DNA from: Chloroflexota bacterium
Lineage (GTDB): Bacteria; Chloroflexota; Anaerolineae; DTLA01
Reading direction: 5' to 3'
DNA length: 64,000 bases
Assembly: GCA_014874485.1 (NCBI GenBank)
Contig: JADBJK010000036.1
Coordinates: 20,922 to 84,921 of the forward strand
In this document: positions 16,515 to 25,705 of the stretch, one piece after another
How the letters are laid out: every line of letters starts with the position of its first letter
Numbering within the stretch: position 1 is the first letter of the stretch
Notes under the pieces: model-generated
What the model was told of the DNA's origin: nothing
The model's database searches: none
What the model saw: only the letters and a program-made list of their open reading frames with translations
Translations under genes and position numbers: made by a program

Positions 16515-18355
16515 AGCGCCGTCCCTCCCGCCAGCGGCAGCGCCGCATTGACCCCGCACCCCACGCACCCCTCGCGGCAGTCGGGGGTGGGCGTCGCCGC
16601 GCGGCACCGTTCCCGCTCGCGCCACAGGAACTCCTTGCGCACGCCGATGTCAATGTGGTCCCAGGGCAGCGCCTCGTCCCGGCTGCGCGGCCTGCGTCCG
16701 TAGAACTCGGGCGACAGGCCCGCGTCGCGCCAGGCTTGCTCCCACGCCTCGGGCCGGTAGGCGTCGCCCCAGGCGTCAAACCGCGCGCCCAGTTGCCATG
16801 CCCGGTGGATGACCTCGCCCACGCGCCGGTCGCCGCGCGACAGCGCCGCCTCCAGCAGCGTCGTGCCCGGATCGTGCCACGAGAACCGCACGCCCTTGAC
16901 CCGCAGCCCGCGCCTGAGGATGTCCAGGCGGCGACGCAGCGTCTCGTCGTCCACCAGCGCCTCCCACTGGAACGGCGTGTGCGGCTTCGGGACGAAGGTC
17001 GCCACGCTGACCGAGACCTCGGCGCGGCCCCCGCGATGGCGCCGCCCCACCGCCACCACCTTCTTGACCAGGTCGGCGATGGCCTCCACGTCCTCGTCGG
17101 TCTCGGTGGGCTGGCCCACCATGAAGTACAGTTTGATGCGGTCCCAGCCGGTGCCGAAGGCCGCCTCTGCGGTGCGGAGCAGGTCCTCTTCGGAGACCTT
17201 CTTGTTGATGGCGTCGCGGAGCCGCTGGCTTCCGGCCTCCGGCGCGAAGGTCAGGCCCGTCTTGCGCGTCGTCTGCACCATCTCGGCCAGGCGCACCGAG
17301 AAGGCATCGGCCCGCAGGCTGGGCAGCGAGATGGAGACCCCCAGCGGCCCGCACCGCTCGGCCAGCGCCCGCACCACGTCCTCAATCTGGCTGTGGTCGC
17401 TGGAACTCAACGACACCAGCGAGATTTCCTCGTGCCCCGTCGCCAGCAGCATCTCGTCCGCCGCCCGCACGATTTCGTCCACCGTCCGCTCGCGCACGGG
17501 GCGATAGATGGTGCTGGCCTGGCAGAAGCGGCAGCCCTGGGTGCAGCCCCGCTGGATTTCCAGCATGGCCCGGTCGTGTACCGTCTCTATGTACGGCACG
17601 ATGAGGCGCGTGGGCGGCGGGGGGAGCGCGGGCACGACCCGCTTGACCACCCGTGCGGGCACGTCGGGCGCAATCGGCACGGTGCGCGCCAGTCGCCCGT
17701 CGGCGTGGTACTCGGCGGCGTACAGCGAGGGCACATAGATGCCGCCGAGGCGCGCGGCCTGGCGCAGGAAATCGGCCTTCGGGGGCCTGCCAAACGCCGC
17801 CCCGCGCTTCCACTCGGCGTACAGGCGCACCAGTTCCAGCAGCGCCTCCTCGCCCTCGCCGATGACGAACAGGTCAAAGAACGCGGCCATCGGTTCTGGG
17901 TTGTACGCCCCGCTGCCGCCCGCGATGACCAGCGGGTCTTCGGGGCGGCGCTCCGCGGCCAGCGGCGACATCCCCCCAAGCGACAGGATGGTGAGCGCGT
18001 TGGTGTAGTTCAGTTCGTAGGGCAGGCTGACGCCCACGATGTCAAAATCCGTCAGCGCGTGGCGTGTCTCCAGCGAGTACAGGGGCAGGCCCGCGCGGCG
18101 CAGGCGCTCCTCCATGTCCAGCCACGGGGCGTACACCCGCTCGCACAGGATGTCGGGCTGGCGGTTCAGGATATCGTACAGGATCATCAGCCCCAGGTTG
18201 GACATGCCGATCTCGTAGGTATCGGGATACGCCAGCGCCACCTTGACGGGCGTGGACTCCCAATCCTTGACGACGCTGTTCCACTCGCCGCCCGTGTACC
18301 GCCCCGGCTTCTCCACCTCACGCAGGATGGCTTCCAAATCGGACACGATGCTCAT
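16505..18355 (-). CDS. TIGR03960 B12-binding-type radical SAM protein
   Basis: This 616-residue protein has the N-terminal segment EKPGRYTGGEWNSV and YPDTYEIGMSNLG of a B12-binding-like Rossmann domain. A radical SAM core follows with C271, C275 and C278 (RGCTQGCRFC), and a Cys-rich C-terminus (REGCVGCG). Members generate a 5'-deoxyadenosyl radical, but the reaction is not known. The ATG chosen lacks a strong ribosome site; a TTG 45 bases upstream is the alternative. It follows rodA by 54 bp and so is probably the tail of the min operon transcript. Confidence 0.88.
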   Translation of the reverse strand: MSIVSDLEAILREVEKPGRYTGGEWNSVVKDWESTPVKVALAYPDTYEIGMSNLGLMILYDILNRQPDILCERVYAPWLDMEERLRRAGLPLYSLETRHALTDFDIVGVSLPYELNYTNALTILSLGGMSPLAAERRPEDPLVIAGGSGAYNPEPMAAFFDLFVIGEGEEALLELVRLYAEWKRGAAFGRPPKADFLRQAARLGGIYVPSLYAAEYHADGRLARTVPIAPDVPARVVKRVVPALPPPPTRLIVPYIETVHDRAMLEIQRGCTQGCRFCQASTIYRPVRERTVDEIVRAADEMLLATGHEEISLVSLSSSDHSQIEDVVRALAERCGPLGVSISLPSLRADAFSVRLAEMVQTTRKTGLTFAPEAGSQRLRDAINKKVSEEDLLRTAEAAFGTGWDRIKLYFMVGQPTETDEDVEAIADLVKKVVAVGRRHRGGRAEVSVSVATFVPKPHTPFQWEALVDDETLRRRLDILRRGLRVKGVRFSWHDPGTTLLEAALSRGDRRVGEVIHRAWQLGARFDAWGDAYRPEAWEQAWRDAGLSPEFYGRRPRSRDEALPWDHIDIGVRKEFLWRERERCRAATPTPDCREGCVGCGVNAALPLAGGTALCP

Positions 18356-18409
18356 AGGGAAACTCAGATGCCTCGCAACGGATGACTTCGCAGGGGGCAA
18401 TCCCTGGGG

Positions 18410-19507
18410 CTAGGCGAAGTCCAGTTTCTTGTGCCTGAGCGCCACGCTCTGCACCAGCCCCAGCCCCAGCAGAAGCGACAGCAGCGCGTTGTTGCCGAAA
18501 CTCACGAACGGCAGCGGGATGCCCGTCGCCGGAATCAGCGCCATGTTCATGGCGATGTTGATGGCGGCCTGTACAAAGATGTACACGGCCATCCCCACGG
18601 CGAGCAGTTCGCCAAACCGATCCCGCGCCACCCCCGCCACCCGGATGAGCCTCCACAGGAGCAGCCCGAACAGCGCGAACAGCACCACCGCGCCCACAAA
18701 CCCCAGTTCCTCGGCCAGGACAGAGAAGATGAAGTCGGTGTGGCGCACGCGCAGGAAGTGCAACTGGCTCTGGGTGCCGCTGGCGAACCCCTTGCCCAGC
18801 CAGCCCCCCGACCCGATGGCAATCATGGCCTGGCCCACGTTGTAGCCCGTGCCCTGGGGGTCGGCGGCGGGGTTGATGAACGCCAGCACGCGCAGCCGCT
18901 GGTAGTCGTGCAGCGAGTACCAGATGGCCGGGGCGGCAACCAGGCCCGCGCCCGCCAACGCCCCCACGTAGGCCATGTTCACGCCCGCGACGGCGGCCAT
19001 CCCCAGCCAGATGGCCCCCAGGAGCAAGGCCGTGCTCAGGTCGGGCTGCAAGTAGATGAGCATCATCGGCAGCAGCGCCGCGCCCAGCGACACCAGGAAC
19101 ACCCGCCCCGACTTGATGTCCTCACTGTGCTCGGCGAAGTAGCGCGCCAGGAAGATGACCAGCCCGAGTTTCGCAAATTCCGACGGCTGGAACAGCATGA
19201 ACCCCAGGTCAATCCACCGCTGCGCCCCATGGGTAACGCGGCCGATGATGAGCACGGCCACCAGCGCCGCGATGACCAGCCCGTAGATGGCCCCCGTGAT
19301 GGGCTCCAGCAGGCCGTAGTCCACCGTGGCCAGGGCGACCATCAGCACCAGCCCGATGACAATAAAGATGGCCTGGCGACGCGTGCTGTCTTCCAGGCCT
19401 TCGGTGTTCCGGGTTGCGCTGTACACCATGGCCAGACCGATGACCAAAAGCAGGATCACGGCGGCCGTCAGCCAGAAGTCAAAATGACGCCACCTGAGTC
19501 TACCCAC
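18410..19507 (-). CDS. rodA: RodA/FtsW-type peptidoglycan glycosyltransferase
   Basis: This 365-residue polytopic membrane protein of the SEDS family polymerises lipid II into glycan strands for cell elongation. About ten hydrophobic helices are visible. Family motifs include ATRNTEG after helix 1, RWIDLGFMLFQPSEFAKL, QPDLSTALLL, GTGYNVGQAMIAIGSGG and the C-terminal IPLPFVSFGNN. The GTG start overlaps the minE stop by 8 bp, so it is translated as part of the min operon. RodA rather than FtsW is favoured by length and by the elongation/min context; no matching penicillin-binding protein is nearby. Confidence 0.93.
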   Translation of the reverse strand: MGRLRWRHFDFWLTAAVILLLVIGLAMVYSATRNTEGLEDSTRRQAIFIVIGLVLMVALATVDYGLLEPITGAIYGLVIAALVAVLIIGRVTHGAQRWIDLGFMLFQPSEFAKLGLVIFLARYFAEHSEDIKSGRVFLVSLGAALLPMMLIYLQPDLSTALLLGAIWLGMAAVAGVNMAYVGALAGAGLVAAPAIWYSLHDYQRLRVLAFINPAADPQGTGYNVGQAMIAIGSGGWLGKGFASGTQSQLHFLRVRHTDFIFSVLAEELGFVGAVVLFALFGLLLWRLIRVAGVARDRFGELLAVGMAVYIFVQAAINIAMNMALIPATGIPLPFVSFGNNALLSLLLGLGLVQSVALRHKKLDFA

Positions 19508-19763
19508 TCCGCTTGCGCGCGCTCCTTTCCCGAAGTGGCATATCCACGATGAGCCGCTTGTTCTGTGTCAGGGTGATCTGCAGCCCCTCGCGGTCAATGT
19601 CCAGATACTTGGAGATGGTTGTAACCAAATCGTCCTTGATGCGCTCCAGGACGTCGGGCGACAACTTGACGCGGTCGTGAATCAGGACCAACTGCAAACG
19701 CTCTTTCGCGACCTGGCTGCTGGTGGGTTGCTTTCGTTTGAAGAGTTTGGCTATGGCGCTCAT
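19500..19763 (-). CDS. minE: Cell division topological specificity factor MinE
   Basis: This 87-residue protein has the normal MinE length. The segment KERLQLVLIHDRVKLSP is the MinD-activating region and the C-terminal half (IKDDLVTTISKYLDID) is the dimerisation domain. MinE stimulates MinD ATPase and so drives the inhibitor away from midcell. It lies 75 bp after minD and overlaps rodA. Confidence 0.95.
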   Translation of the reverse strand: MSAIAKLFKRKQPTSSQVAKERLQLVLIHDRVKLSPDVLERIKDDLVTTISKYLDIDREGLQITLTQNKRLIVDMPLRERSARKRSG

Positions 19764-19838
19764 CCCTTCCCCCTCGTGTAATCAGCGCTCCGTGCCTGCT
19801 GGGCCGGGCAAGGTGTCAGGATACGGTTGAACGACGCG

Positions 19839-20639
19839 CTAGTCCCCGCCGCGCACCATGCGCGCCAAGCGCGAGAAGAAGCCCTCTTCGCGTGCAGGCT
19901 GGTACATCGGAATGTCCTCGCCCATGATGCGCCGCGCGATGTTGTCCAGCGCCTGGGCCGCCGGCGAACGCCCGTCCAACACGATGGGCGTCCCTCGGTT
20001 CGTGGAGATTACGATGGCCTCGTCCTCGGGGATGATACCCAGCAATTTGATGGCCAGAATCTCCACCACGTCTTCGGTGCTCAACATATCGCCACGCCGC
20101 ACCATGTCGGGCTTCAGGCGGTTGATGATGAGGGAACCGGGGCCTTTCTCCTGCGCCTCTATGAGGCCGATGATGCGGTCGGCGTCGCGCACCGCCGAGA
20201 CCTCGGGCGTGGTTACGATGATGACCTCGTCCGCGCCCGCAACGGCGTTTTGGAAGCCCTGCTCAATCCCTGCCGGCGAGTCTATGAGCGCGTAGTCAAA
20301 TTCGCGGCGGAGTTGCTCGCAGACCTGAATCATGTCCGCCGGGCTGACAGCGGTCTTGTCGCGGGTCTGAGCCGCGGGGAGCAGGTACAGTTCGTTGACG
20401 CGGCGGTCGCGGATGAGCGCCTGGCGCAGGCGGCAGACGCCTTCCACCACATCCACCAGGTCGTACACGATGCGGTTTTCCAGGCCCATGACGACATCCA
20501 GGTTCCGCAAGCCGATGTCGGCATCCACGACGGCAACGCGTTGGCCGTGCTGCGCCAGCGCCATGCCGAGATTCGCGGTTACAGTGGTCTTCCCAACGCC
20601 GCCCTTTCCAGAGGTTATGGTGATCACTTTGCCCGGCAT
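19839..20639 (-). CDS. minD: Septum site-determining ATPase MinD
   Basis: This 266-residue deviant Walker A ATPase binds membrane in its ATP form and recruits MinC. The deviant Walker A motif is SGKGGVGKTT at 10-19, followed by DADIGLRNLDVVMG, and DSPAGIEQGF is the switch region. The C-terminus (REEGFFSRLARMV) is the amphipathic membrane-targeting helix. The ATG follows a GGAGAG box. It is preceded by minC (23 bp) and followed by minE. Confidence 0.97.
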   Translation of the reverse strand: MPGKVITITSGKGGVGKTTVTANLGMALAQHGQRVAVVDADIGLRNLDVVMGLENRIVYDLVDVVEGVCRLRQALIRDRRVNELYLLPAAQTRDKTAVSPADMIQVCEQLRREFDYALIDSPAGIEQGFQNAVAGADEVIIVTTPEVSAVRDADRIIGLIEAQEKGPGSLIINRLKPDMVRRGDMLSTEDVVEILAIKLLGIIPEDEAIVISTNRGTPIVLDGRSPAAQALDNIARRIMGEDIPMYQPAREEGFFSRLARMVRGGD

Positions 20640-20662
20640 CCTCGGACTCTCCTTTCCGACTC

Positions 20663-21325
20663 TCACGGCTCCCAGGGTTCGGCCACAATTTCCGCACCCC
20701 GCACACGTGCGACTTCAGGGCGCGCCTTTTGCTTTGTCCTGTTGGATTCGGGGGAGCGCGCAATGTTCCCGCTGATCCGCAACTGCATGGGCTGCAATTG
20801 CAGGGCGCACACGACCGCCGAGTCATCCCCCATCGCGCCCGCATGGACGGTGCCCCGCAACTTGCCCCACACGATGATGTCGCCGCCCGCCACGATCTCG
20901 GCTCCCGGGTTCACGTCGCCGATCACCACCACATGGCCGGGGTAACGGACGCTCTGGCCTGACCGTAGCGTCCGCCGCACGATGACCGCAGGCTCCTGCC
21001 CGGCCTCCAAATCGGATGGAGCCTCCTCTGGCGGGGATGCCGACGCCAGGCCCAGTTCGCGGGCAGCGGCGCGGGTCATCGGCGACTGGCTGATGACGGC
21101 CCAGATGGTGATGCCGAGTTCGCCGAGCACGTCGCAAATCTGCTGCAGGTCGGCGCGGGTCATGGGGCGGCTGCCCACGGCCAGCGCCACCTTGCCGCCC
21201 TGGAAGAACCCGGGCGAACGATTCAACTGCGCGCGGAGGTCGGCCAACAGCAAGGGAAGGTCGCCCGCGCCCAGGCTCACCAGAAGCCCGTCGCGCGTGC
21301 CTTTGATCTTGACGCCATCCGCCAT
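20663..21325 (-). CDS. minC: Septum site-determining protein MinC
   Basis: This 220-residue division inhibitor has an N-terminal FtsZ-antagonist domain (VKIKGTRDGLLVSLG) and a C-terminal right-handed beta-helix with the family signature TLRSGQSVRYPGHVVVIGDV and GGDIIVWGKLRGTVHAG (key parts). The ATG coding MADGVKIKG has a GGGGGTG box and is preferred over one 12 bases upstream that has none. It is the first gene of minC-minD-minE-rodA and is driven by a TTGACT-N17-TACTCT promoter. Confidence 0.93.
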   Translation of the reverse strand: MADGVKIKGTRDGLLVSLGAGDLPLLLADLRAQLNRSPGFFQGGKVALAVGSRPMTRADLQQICDVLGELGITIWAVISQSPMTRAAARELGLASASPPEEAPSDLEAGQEPAVIVRRTLRSGQSVRYPGHVVVIGDVNPGAEIVAGGDIIVWGKLRGTVHAGAMGDDSAVVCALQLQPMQLRISGNIARSPESNRTKQKARPEVARVRGAEIVAEPWEP

Positions 21326-21387
21326 GGACACCCCCATGCGGGCAGTGCTCTGTCGCGCGGCCCATGAACCGAAATCGTCTCGCGTAT

Positions 21388-21416
21388 AGAGTACCAATAG
21401 TTGCGCGAAAAGTCAA
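21388..21416 (-). promoter_or_regulatory. Sigma-70-like promoter of the min operon
   Basis: TTGACT and TACTCT on the minus strand are spaced by 17 bp, about 60 bp before minC. Repeat copy B begins 22 bp upstream of the -35 box. Confidence 0.6.
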
Positions 21417-21438
21417 GTGGCACGGAAACGGCCCATGT

Positions 21439-21701
21439 GTGCATTTCCATTTTGGGGCGAGAACGACCGAATGCCGTTAGGTTGTCGCGCAGAATCTACC
21501 TCACCTATCCCCACCCCGGCCCTCCCCTTTCCTCTCCGCGCGCGGAGAGGAAAGGGGAGGGTATGGGAGGGGTTAGGTGAGGTCAAACAGCCCCTTCGCG
21601 GTGCAGCGGGCGGCGAAAGTGGATTTCGTTGATGGGGAGCGGCTCACCGCCCTGCTCCGACGTGCCCATTGCAGCAGGCTTGCCCCCAAACTGAAATGCA
21701 C
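21439..21701. repeat. Promoter-linked GTGCATTTC element, copy B
   Basis: A 263-bp element with ends GTGCATTTCCATTTTGGGGC and GCCCCCAAACTGAAATGCAC. It has the same orientation as copy A and is nearly identical to it across the central CCTCTCCGCGCGCGGAGAGG palindrome. It lies between the divergent promoters of the min operon (22 bp) and the antiporter gene (11 bp). It accounts for most of the 460-bp gap. Confidence 0.88.
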
Positions 21702-21712
21702 CCACGGCCCAC

Positions 21713-21741
21713 TTGTCTCGCTCCGCAAGTGCCGGTATAAT
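21713..21741 (+). promoter_or_regulatory. Promoter of the antiporter gene
   Basis: TTGTCT-N17-TATAAT, 47 bp before the start codon; the -35 box is 11 bp from the end of repeat copy B. Confidence 0.7.
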
Positions 21742-21788
21742 GGGCCGCGGTCTTCGCAACTCAGCATCGGCAATCCAGGAGTCGCTTC

Positions 21789-23018
21789 ATGGACGTCTTG
21801 TTGCAGTCCCTTGTGGCTCTCGCCCTGATGATATTCGCGGCCAAGGCAGCGGGTTACGCGAGCGTTCGGCTGGGTCAGCCCGCCGTCCTGGGCGAGTTGC
21901 TCGTCGGCCTGCTGCTGGGGCCGTCGCTCCTGAACATGATGCACTGGCCCATCTTCTCCGGCGACCAATTGGAGGCGATGATCTCTTTCCTCGCGCACCT
22001 GGGCGTCATCTTCCTGATGTTCGTGGCGGGCCTTGAGGTGGACCTGGGCACCATGGCCCAGACAGGCCGCATCGCGGTCATCTCCGGCGTCAGCGGGGTG
22101 CTCGCGCCCGTCATCCTTGGGGCGCTGGCTACATTGCCGTTCGGCTACGACCTCCAGCACGGGCTGTTCACCGGCCTGGTCCTGGCCGCCACCAGCGTGA
22201 GCATCTCGGCCCAGACGCTGATGGAACTGGGCGTGCTCCGCAGCCGCGTGGGCATGGCGCTGTTGGGTGCCGCTGTGGTGGACGATGTGCTCGTGATCCT
22301 CCTGCTGTCGGCGTTCATCGCCGTAGCGGGGGGCAACGGGGGCGTTCTCGCCATCCTGTGGGTGCTGGTGAAGATGCTCCTGTTCCTGGGCATCGCCCTG
22401 CTCCTGGGCATCCTCGTCATCCCCAGAGCGGCCAAAATCGTGAGCCACTTGCCCATCAGCGAAGGGATCATGAGCCTCGCGGTGGTGGTAACATTCCTGT
22501 ACTCGTGGGCGGCCGAAGCGCTGGGAGGTATCGCCGCCATCACCGGCGCGTTCCTGGCGGGGGTCATCTTCGCCCGCACGCCTGCGCGCAAGGCCATTGA
22601 GGGCAAGGTACACGCCATCGCCTACTCGTGGCTGGTGCCGATCTTCTTCGTGAGCATCGGCCTGGAAACCGACGTGCGCACGCTGGGGGCCGCAGGCATC
22701 CCCATTGCGCTGGCCGTACTGGGTGTGGCCCTGATCTCCAAGGTCATCGGGTGCGGGAGCGGGGCCCTTGTAGCGGGGTGCACGCCCGGCGAGGCGCTGC
22801 GGCTGGGCGTGGGCATGACGTCGCGCGGTGAGGTCGGCCTCATCGTCGCCTCTGTGGGGCTGAGCACCGGCCTCATTACCGACGCGGTCTTCGCCAGCGT
22901 GGTGCTCATGGTGCTGGTAACCACCCTGGTTACGCCCATCGCCCTGCGGGCCCTGTACCCCAAGAGGACCAAGACCGCCGAACCGGCGCAAGTTACCGCG
23001 CAGACTCCAAAGGCATGA
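21789..23018 (+). CDS. CPA2-family Na+(K+)/H+ antiporter
   Basis: This 409-residue protein has about 12-13 transmembrane helices of the monovalent cation:proton antiporter-2 family. The conserved TSVSISAQTLMELG unwound-helix region and the paired aspartates in AAVVDDVLVI (ion-binding site of NapA/GerN-like electrogenic exchangers) are present. There is no C-terminal TrkA-N domain, unlike KefB/KefC. It would exchange cytosolic Na+ or K+ for protons. The ATG follows AGGAG. A P-II-like gene follows by 36 bp, suggesting nucleotide-controlled activity. Confidence 0.88.
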   Translation: MDVLLQSLVALALMIFAAKAAGYASVRLGQPAVLGELLVGLLLGPSLLNMMHWPIFSGDQLEAMISFLAHLGVIFLMFVAGLEVDLGTMAQTGRIAVISGVSGVLAPVILGALATLPFGYDLQHGLFTGLVLAATSVSISAQTLMELGVLRSRVGMALLGAAVVDDVLVILLLSAFIAVAGGNGGVLAILWVLVKMLLFLGIALLLGILVIPRAAKIVSHLPISEGIMSLAVVVTFLYSWAAEALGGIAAITGAFLAGVIFARTPARKAIEGKVHAIAYSWLVPIFFVSIGLETDVRTLGAAGIPIALAVLGVALISKVIGCGSGALVAGCTPGEALRLGVGMTSRGEVGLIVASVGLSTGLITDAVFASVVLMVLVTTLVTPIALRALYPKRTKTAEPAQVTAQTPKA

Positions 23019-23054
23019 TGACGATTCTCGTTCACCTGGGCAGGAGGTAGCGGC

Positions 23055-23414
23055 ATGGCGCAATTGTTGGTACTGGTGCTGGATAACCTGGAGCAATGCC
23101 CCGCCGTGTTGGACGCCTGGGAGGAGGCGGGCGTGGGCGGCGTTACCATCCTGGAGAGCAGCGGCCTGGGGCGGCTGCGGGGCATCGTCAGCGACGATCT
23201 CCCGCTCATCCCGTCGCTGCGCGACCTCTTCGCCACCCGCGAGTTCCAGCACCGGACGCTGTTCACCGTCGTGGAGGACGAGGAGATCCTGGAACGCGTT
23301 GTCGCCGCGACAGAAAGGGTTGTCGGCGACCTCAACGAACCGCACACCGGCTTGCTGTTCGTCGTGCCGGTCAGCCGCGTCCTCGGACTGCACAAGCGCA
23401 GGGCGAACCGATAG
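23055..23414 (+). CDS. P-II-like signalling protein
   Basis: This 119-residue protein has the ferredoxin-like fold pattern of GlnB/CutA-like proteins: LLVLVLDNLEQCPAVLDAWEEAG, then GVTILESSGLG, a variable T-loop region rich in Leu and Phe, then FTVVEDEEILERVV and GLLFVVPVSRVLG (key parts). The T-loop tyrosine of classical GlnB is absent. It is probably a trimeric sensor of a nucleotide or ion and, given its position after an antiporter, may gate that transporter; this is inference. AGGAGG precedes the ATG. Confidence 0.72.
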   Translation: MAQLLVLVLDNLEQCPAVLDAWEEAGVGGVTILESSGLGRLRGIVSDDLPLIPSLRDLFATREFQHRTLFTVVEDEEILERVVAATERVVGDLNEPHTGLLFVVPVSRVLGLHKRRANR

Positions 23415-23450
23415 CGCTCCCTCGGAAGCGATTCCAGCCCTACACGCAAA

Positions 23451-23480
23451 CAGGCCAGGCGGATCGTTCTGCCTGGCCTG
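23451..23480. terminator. Terminator hairpin between convergent genes
   Basis: CAGGCCAGGC and GCCTGGCCTG pair over 10 bp. On the minus strand the hairpin is followed by TTTGCG, so it best serves the secreted protein gene ending at 23508. Confidence 0.75.
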
Positions 23481-23507
23481 CGCATTCCCCGATCGTCGTT
23501 GCGCCCG

Positions 23508-25580
23508 TCAATTGATGATGGTCAGCGTGCAGTCCTGCGTTACGTAAATCCAGTACCCCCATCCGGGCGTGATCTGTGTCAGCGAATTGGCCCACGGCGG
23601 GATGCTCGTGTTGTACCGTTTCCAGGCCGTGGACTCGCCAGGCTCGTAGCGCAGGACCTGCGTGTACTTGCCGGCGATGGAGGCGAGCGCATCCGCGACC
23701 GCGCGCGGTTCCGACGCCGGATACGAGATGAGGTTCCATCCCGCGAACAGTTGCTGCTCGGTGTAGATGGGCAGGAGGCCCGGCAACTGGAACGTGGCCG
23801 GCTCGGTCATCTTGATCCAGAACGCGGTGGCCTCGTCCAGCGTCAGCAGGGTATTGGCCTCGGGCGGCATGGCGGGGTCGTAGATGCGCCAGGTGTCGTG
23901 CTCGGCGTCGTAGGCTTCCACCAGCGAGTACTTGCCCGCGACAGACGACAGCACCTCCGTGATCGCCTTGTTCTCCGGAATCACCGGCAGCGACACCAGA
24001 TTCCACCCCGCCGCCAAGTTCTTCTCAAAGTTGGAGTGGCCATGCAGCCAGCCAACAACGGCGCGCATCACGGCGTTGCGGTCTGCCTCGTCGTCAATGC
24101 CCTCAAACCCGAAGGCGAAGTACACGACCTTGTAGGTGCCGGTGTCCACGCGGATGCCCGCCGTGCCGCTCCCCATGATTTCCTGCGGCTCAACGCCGGA
24201 CGGCGCGGGGGCCTTGCCCCGCAGGTGGGATTCGTGGCCGGCCGGGGTCCTGCGCACGGCGGCAGACCCGCCGGGGGTGTAGTACTCAAACACGCGCTGC
24301 GCCGGCGAGATGGGGTTGATCTCGCTGGGCCACTGTTGGTTGCCCGCACCCGACCCGGTCCCCTCAATCGTGAAAGCCAGGCCATCGCCGATCTCATCCC
24401 CCGCGATGCCCCGGATGGCGAACATGTCCACGTTGTCCTGCACGAACTGGGCATGGAGATAGTCCGTGTAGAATGGGTGGTCGTGGACGTAGAAACCCAC
24501 GTCCTGGCCGGTAACAAACAATTTGCCACCCTGATCCAGGTAGTTCATCAGCGTTTCCCGCGCCGAGGCATCTTCCGGGTCATTGAGCATCCCTCGTTCG
24601 GGCACGGCCCAGATCACAATGCACGGCACGTAGTTCATGATGACGCTGTTGGGCACGGACCCGCGGTAGAAGGTGTACCAGAGGTCGTAGGCGAAGCCGT
24701 TGTTGGCCAACGCCTCGGTGTAGAAGGTATCAAGGCCGGGCTCGTTCAGGTCATCAATCACGAGAAGGATGTTGGAATGGCGGCTGAAGCCGCGCGTCGT
24801 GAATCCCAACTGGTCGGGGTACTCCGCGGCGTGCCCCAGCCCGTCCACCGCCTTGAACCCCGCGATAAAGTCATGCGCCACGGACGGAGTTGTCCAGACC
24901 GCTCCGTAGGTGCTGTCGCCAGCCGAGCCATCCCCGTGTAGCCCATCGTCGTACATGGGGAACTCGGTAACGATGGAGTTGTCCGAACTGTGGACCGTGG
25001 CGGTAACCGCGTTCACACCTGCCCCGTCCAGCAGCGTGGCCGTCAGCGTTACAGGGCTGGAGGGAGCGGCAACCTTCGGGGCCACCGACTTCGCGCTCAG
25101 GTAGGGGCCTGTGCTGTCCACGACCGTGATCTGGAACGGGCCCAGCGAGTAGTACGTCCCGAACTGGTCAAACAGGTCCAGCGTGAACTCAATCACACGG
25201 CCATCCGGCGTGAGCGGGCTGAGGTGGAAGTACAAGTCGCCGGATTGCTGCGACCGCTCCTGGCCTGGGCCCAGGTCCCCGTAGACGCCAACGCCCTCGC
25301 ACGTGGCCTCCCAGTTGCCGGTCTGGAGGCTACCGCTCAGGTTGTACGCCGTTACCGTGCCGGTGTTGCGGATGCGGACGAGCAGGTACACGAACTCACC
25401 GGGGTTGGCGACGCCGTCGTGGTTGATGGTATCGTAGATGATCTCGTGGCTCACATACTGCAGTTGCGGCGCGCCCTGCGCGAATGCACCCGCAGCGCCG
25501 AACGCCACCAGCGCCAGAAGGAGCGCCGTACCCAAAACCCACAAGGCCCAGCGGGGCCGTCTCACAACCGCTGTATCCAT
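23508..25580 (-). CDS. Large secreted protein of unknown function
   Basis: This 690-residue protein starts after GGGAGGATG and has a signal peptide (about 1-35). Three beta-sandwich regions follow: NHDGVANPGEFVYLLVRI with a NEW1/CARDB-like look near residues 50-150, and a bacterial Ig-like segment near 170-270. Residues of about 285-500 resemble a flavodoxin-like or GATase-like alpha/beta domain (ILLVIDDLNEPGLDTFYTEAL, key part). Two C-terminal repeats of AGWNLVSLPV/AGWNLISYPA type (about 540-690) are common adhesion-type modules. It is probably extracellular and possibly linked to polymer binding; no catalytic residues are clear. Confidence 0.7.
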   Translation of the reverse strand: MDTAVVRRPRWALWVLGTALLLALVAFGAAGAFAQGAPQLQYVSHEIIYDTINHDGVANPGEFVYLLVRIRNTGTVTAYNLSGSLQTGNWEATCEGVGVYGDLGPGQERSQQSGDLYFHLSPLTPDGRVIEFTLDLFDQFGTYYSLGPFQITVVDSTGPYLSAKSVAPKVAAPSSPVTLTATLLDGAGVNAVTATVHSSDNSIVTEFPMYDDGLHGDGSAGDSTYGAVWTTPSVAHDFIAGFKAVDGLGHAAEYPDQLGFTTRGFSRHSNILLVIDDLNEPGLDTFYTEALANNGFAYDLWYTFYRGSVPNSVIMNYVPCIVIWAVPERGMLNDPEDASARETLMNYLDQGGKLFVTGQDVGFYVHDHPFYTDYLHAQFVQDNVDMFAIRGIAGDEIGDGLAFTIEGTGSGAGNQQWPSEINPISPAQRVFEYYTPGGSAAVRRTPAGHESHLRGKAPAPSGVEPQEIMGSGTAGIRVDTGTYKVVYFAFGFEGIDDEADRNAVMRAVVGWLHGHSNFEKNLAAGWNLVSLPVIPENKAITEVLSSVAGKYSLVEAYDAEHDTWRIYDPAMPPEANTLLTLDEATAFWIKMTEPATFQLPGLLPIYTEQQLFAGWNLISYPASEPRAVADALASIAGKYTQVLRYEPGESTAWKRYNTSIPPWANSLTQITPGWGYWIYVTQDCTLTIIN

Positions 25581-25705
25581 GACATCCTCCCGTGCCCATG
25601 GAAATAGACAACGCATACGCGTCCTACTACGCACTATATGCGCGTAGGCGGGAGGGGTCAATGGCCTTTTGGTACCATGCGCCGCTGGATTCACCGCAGA
25701 GGCTT

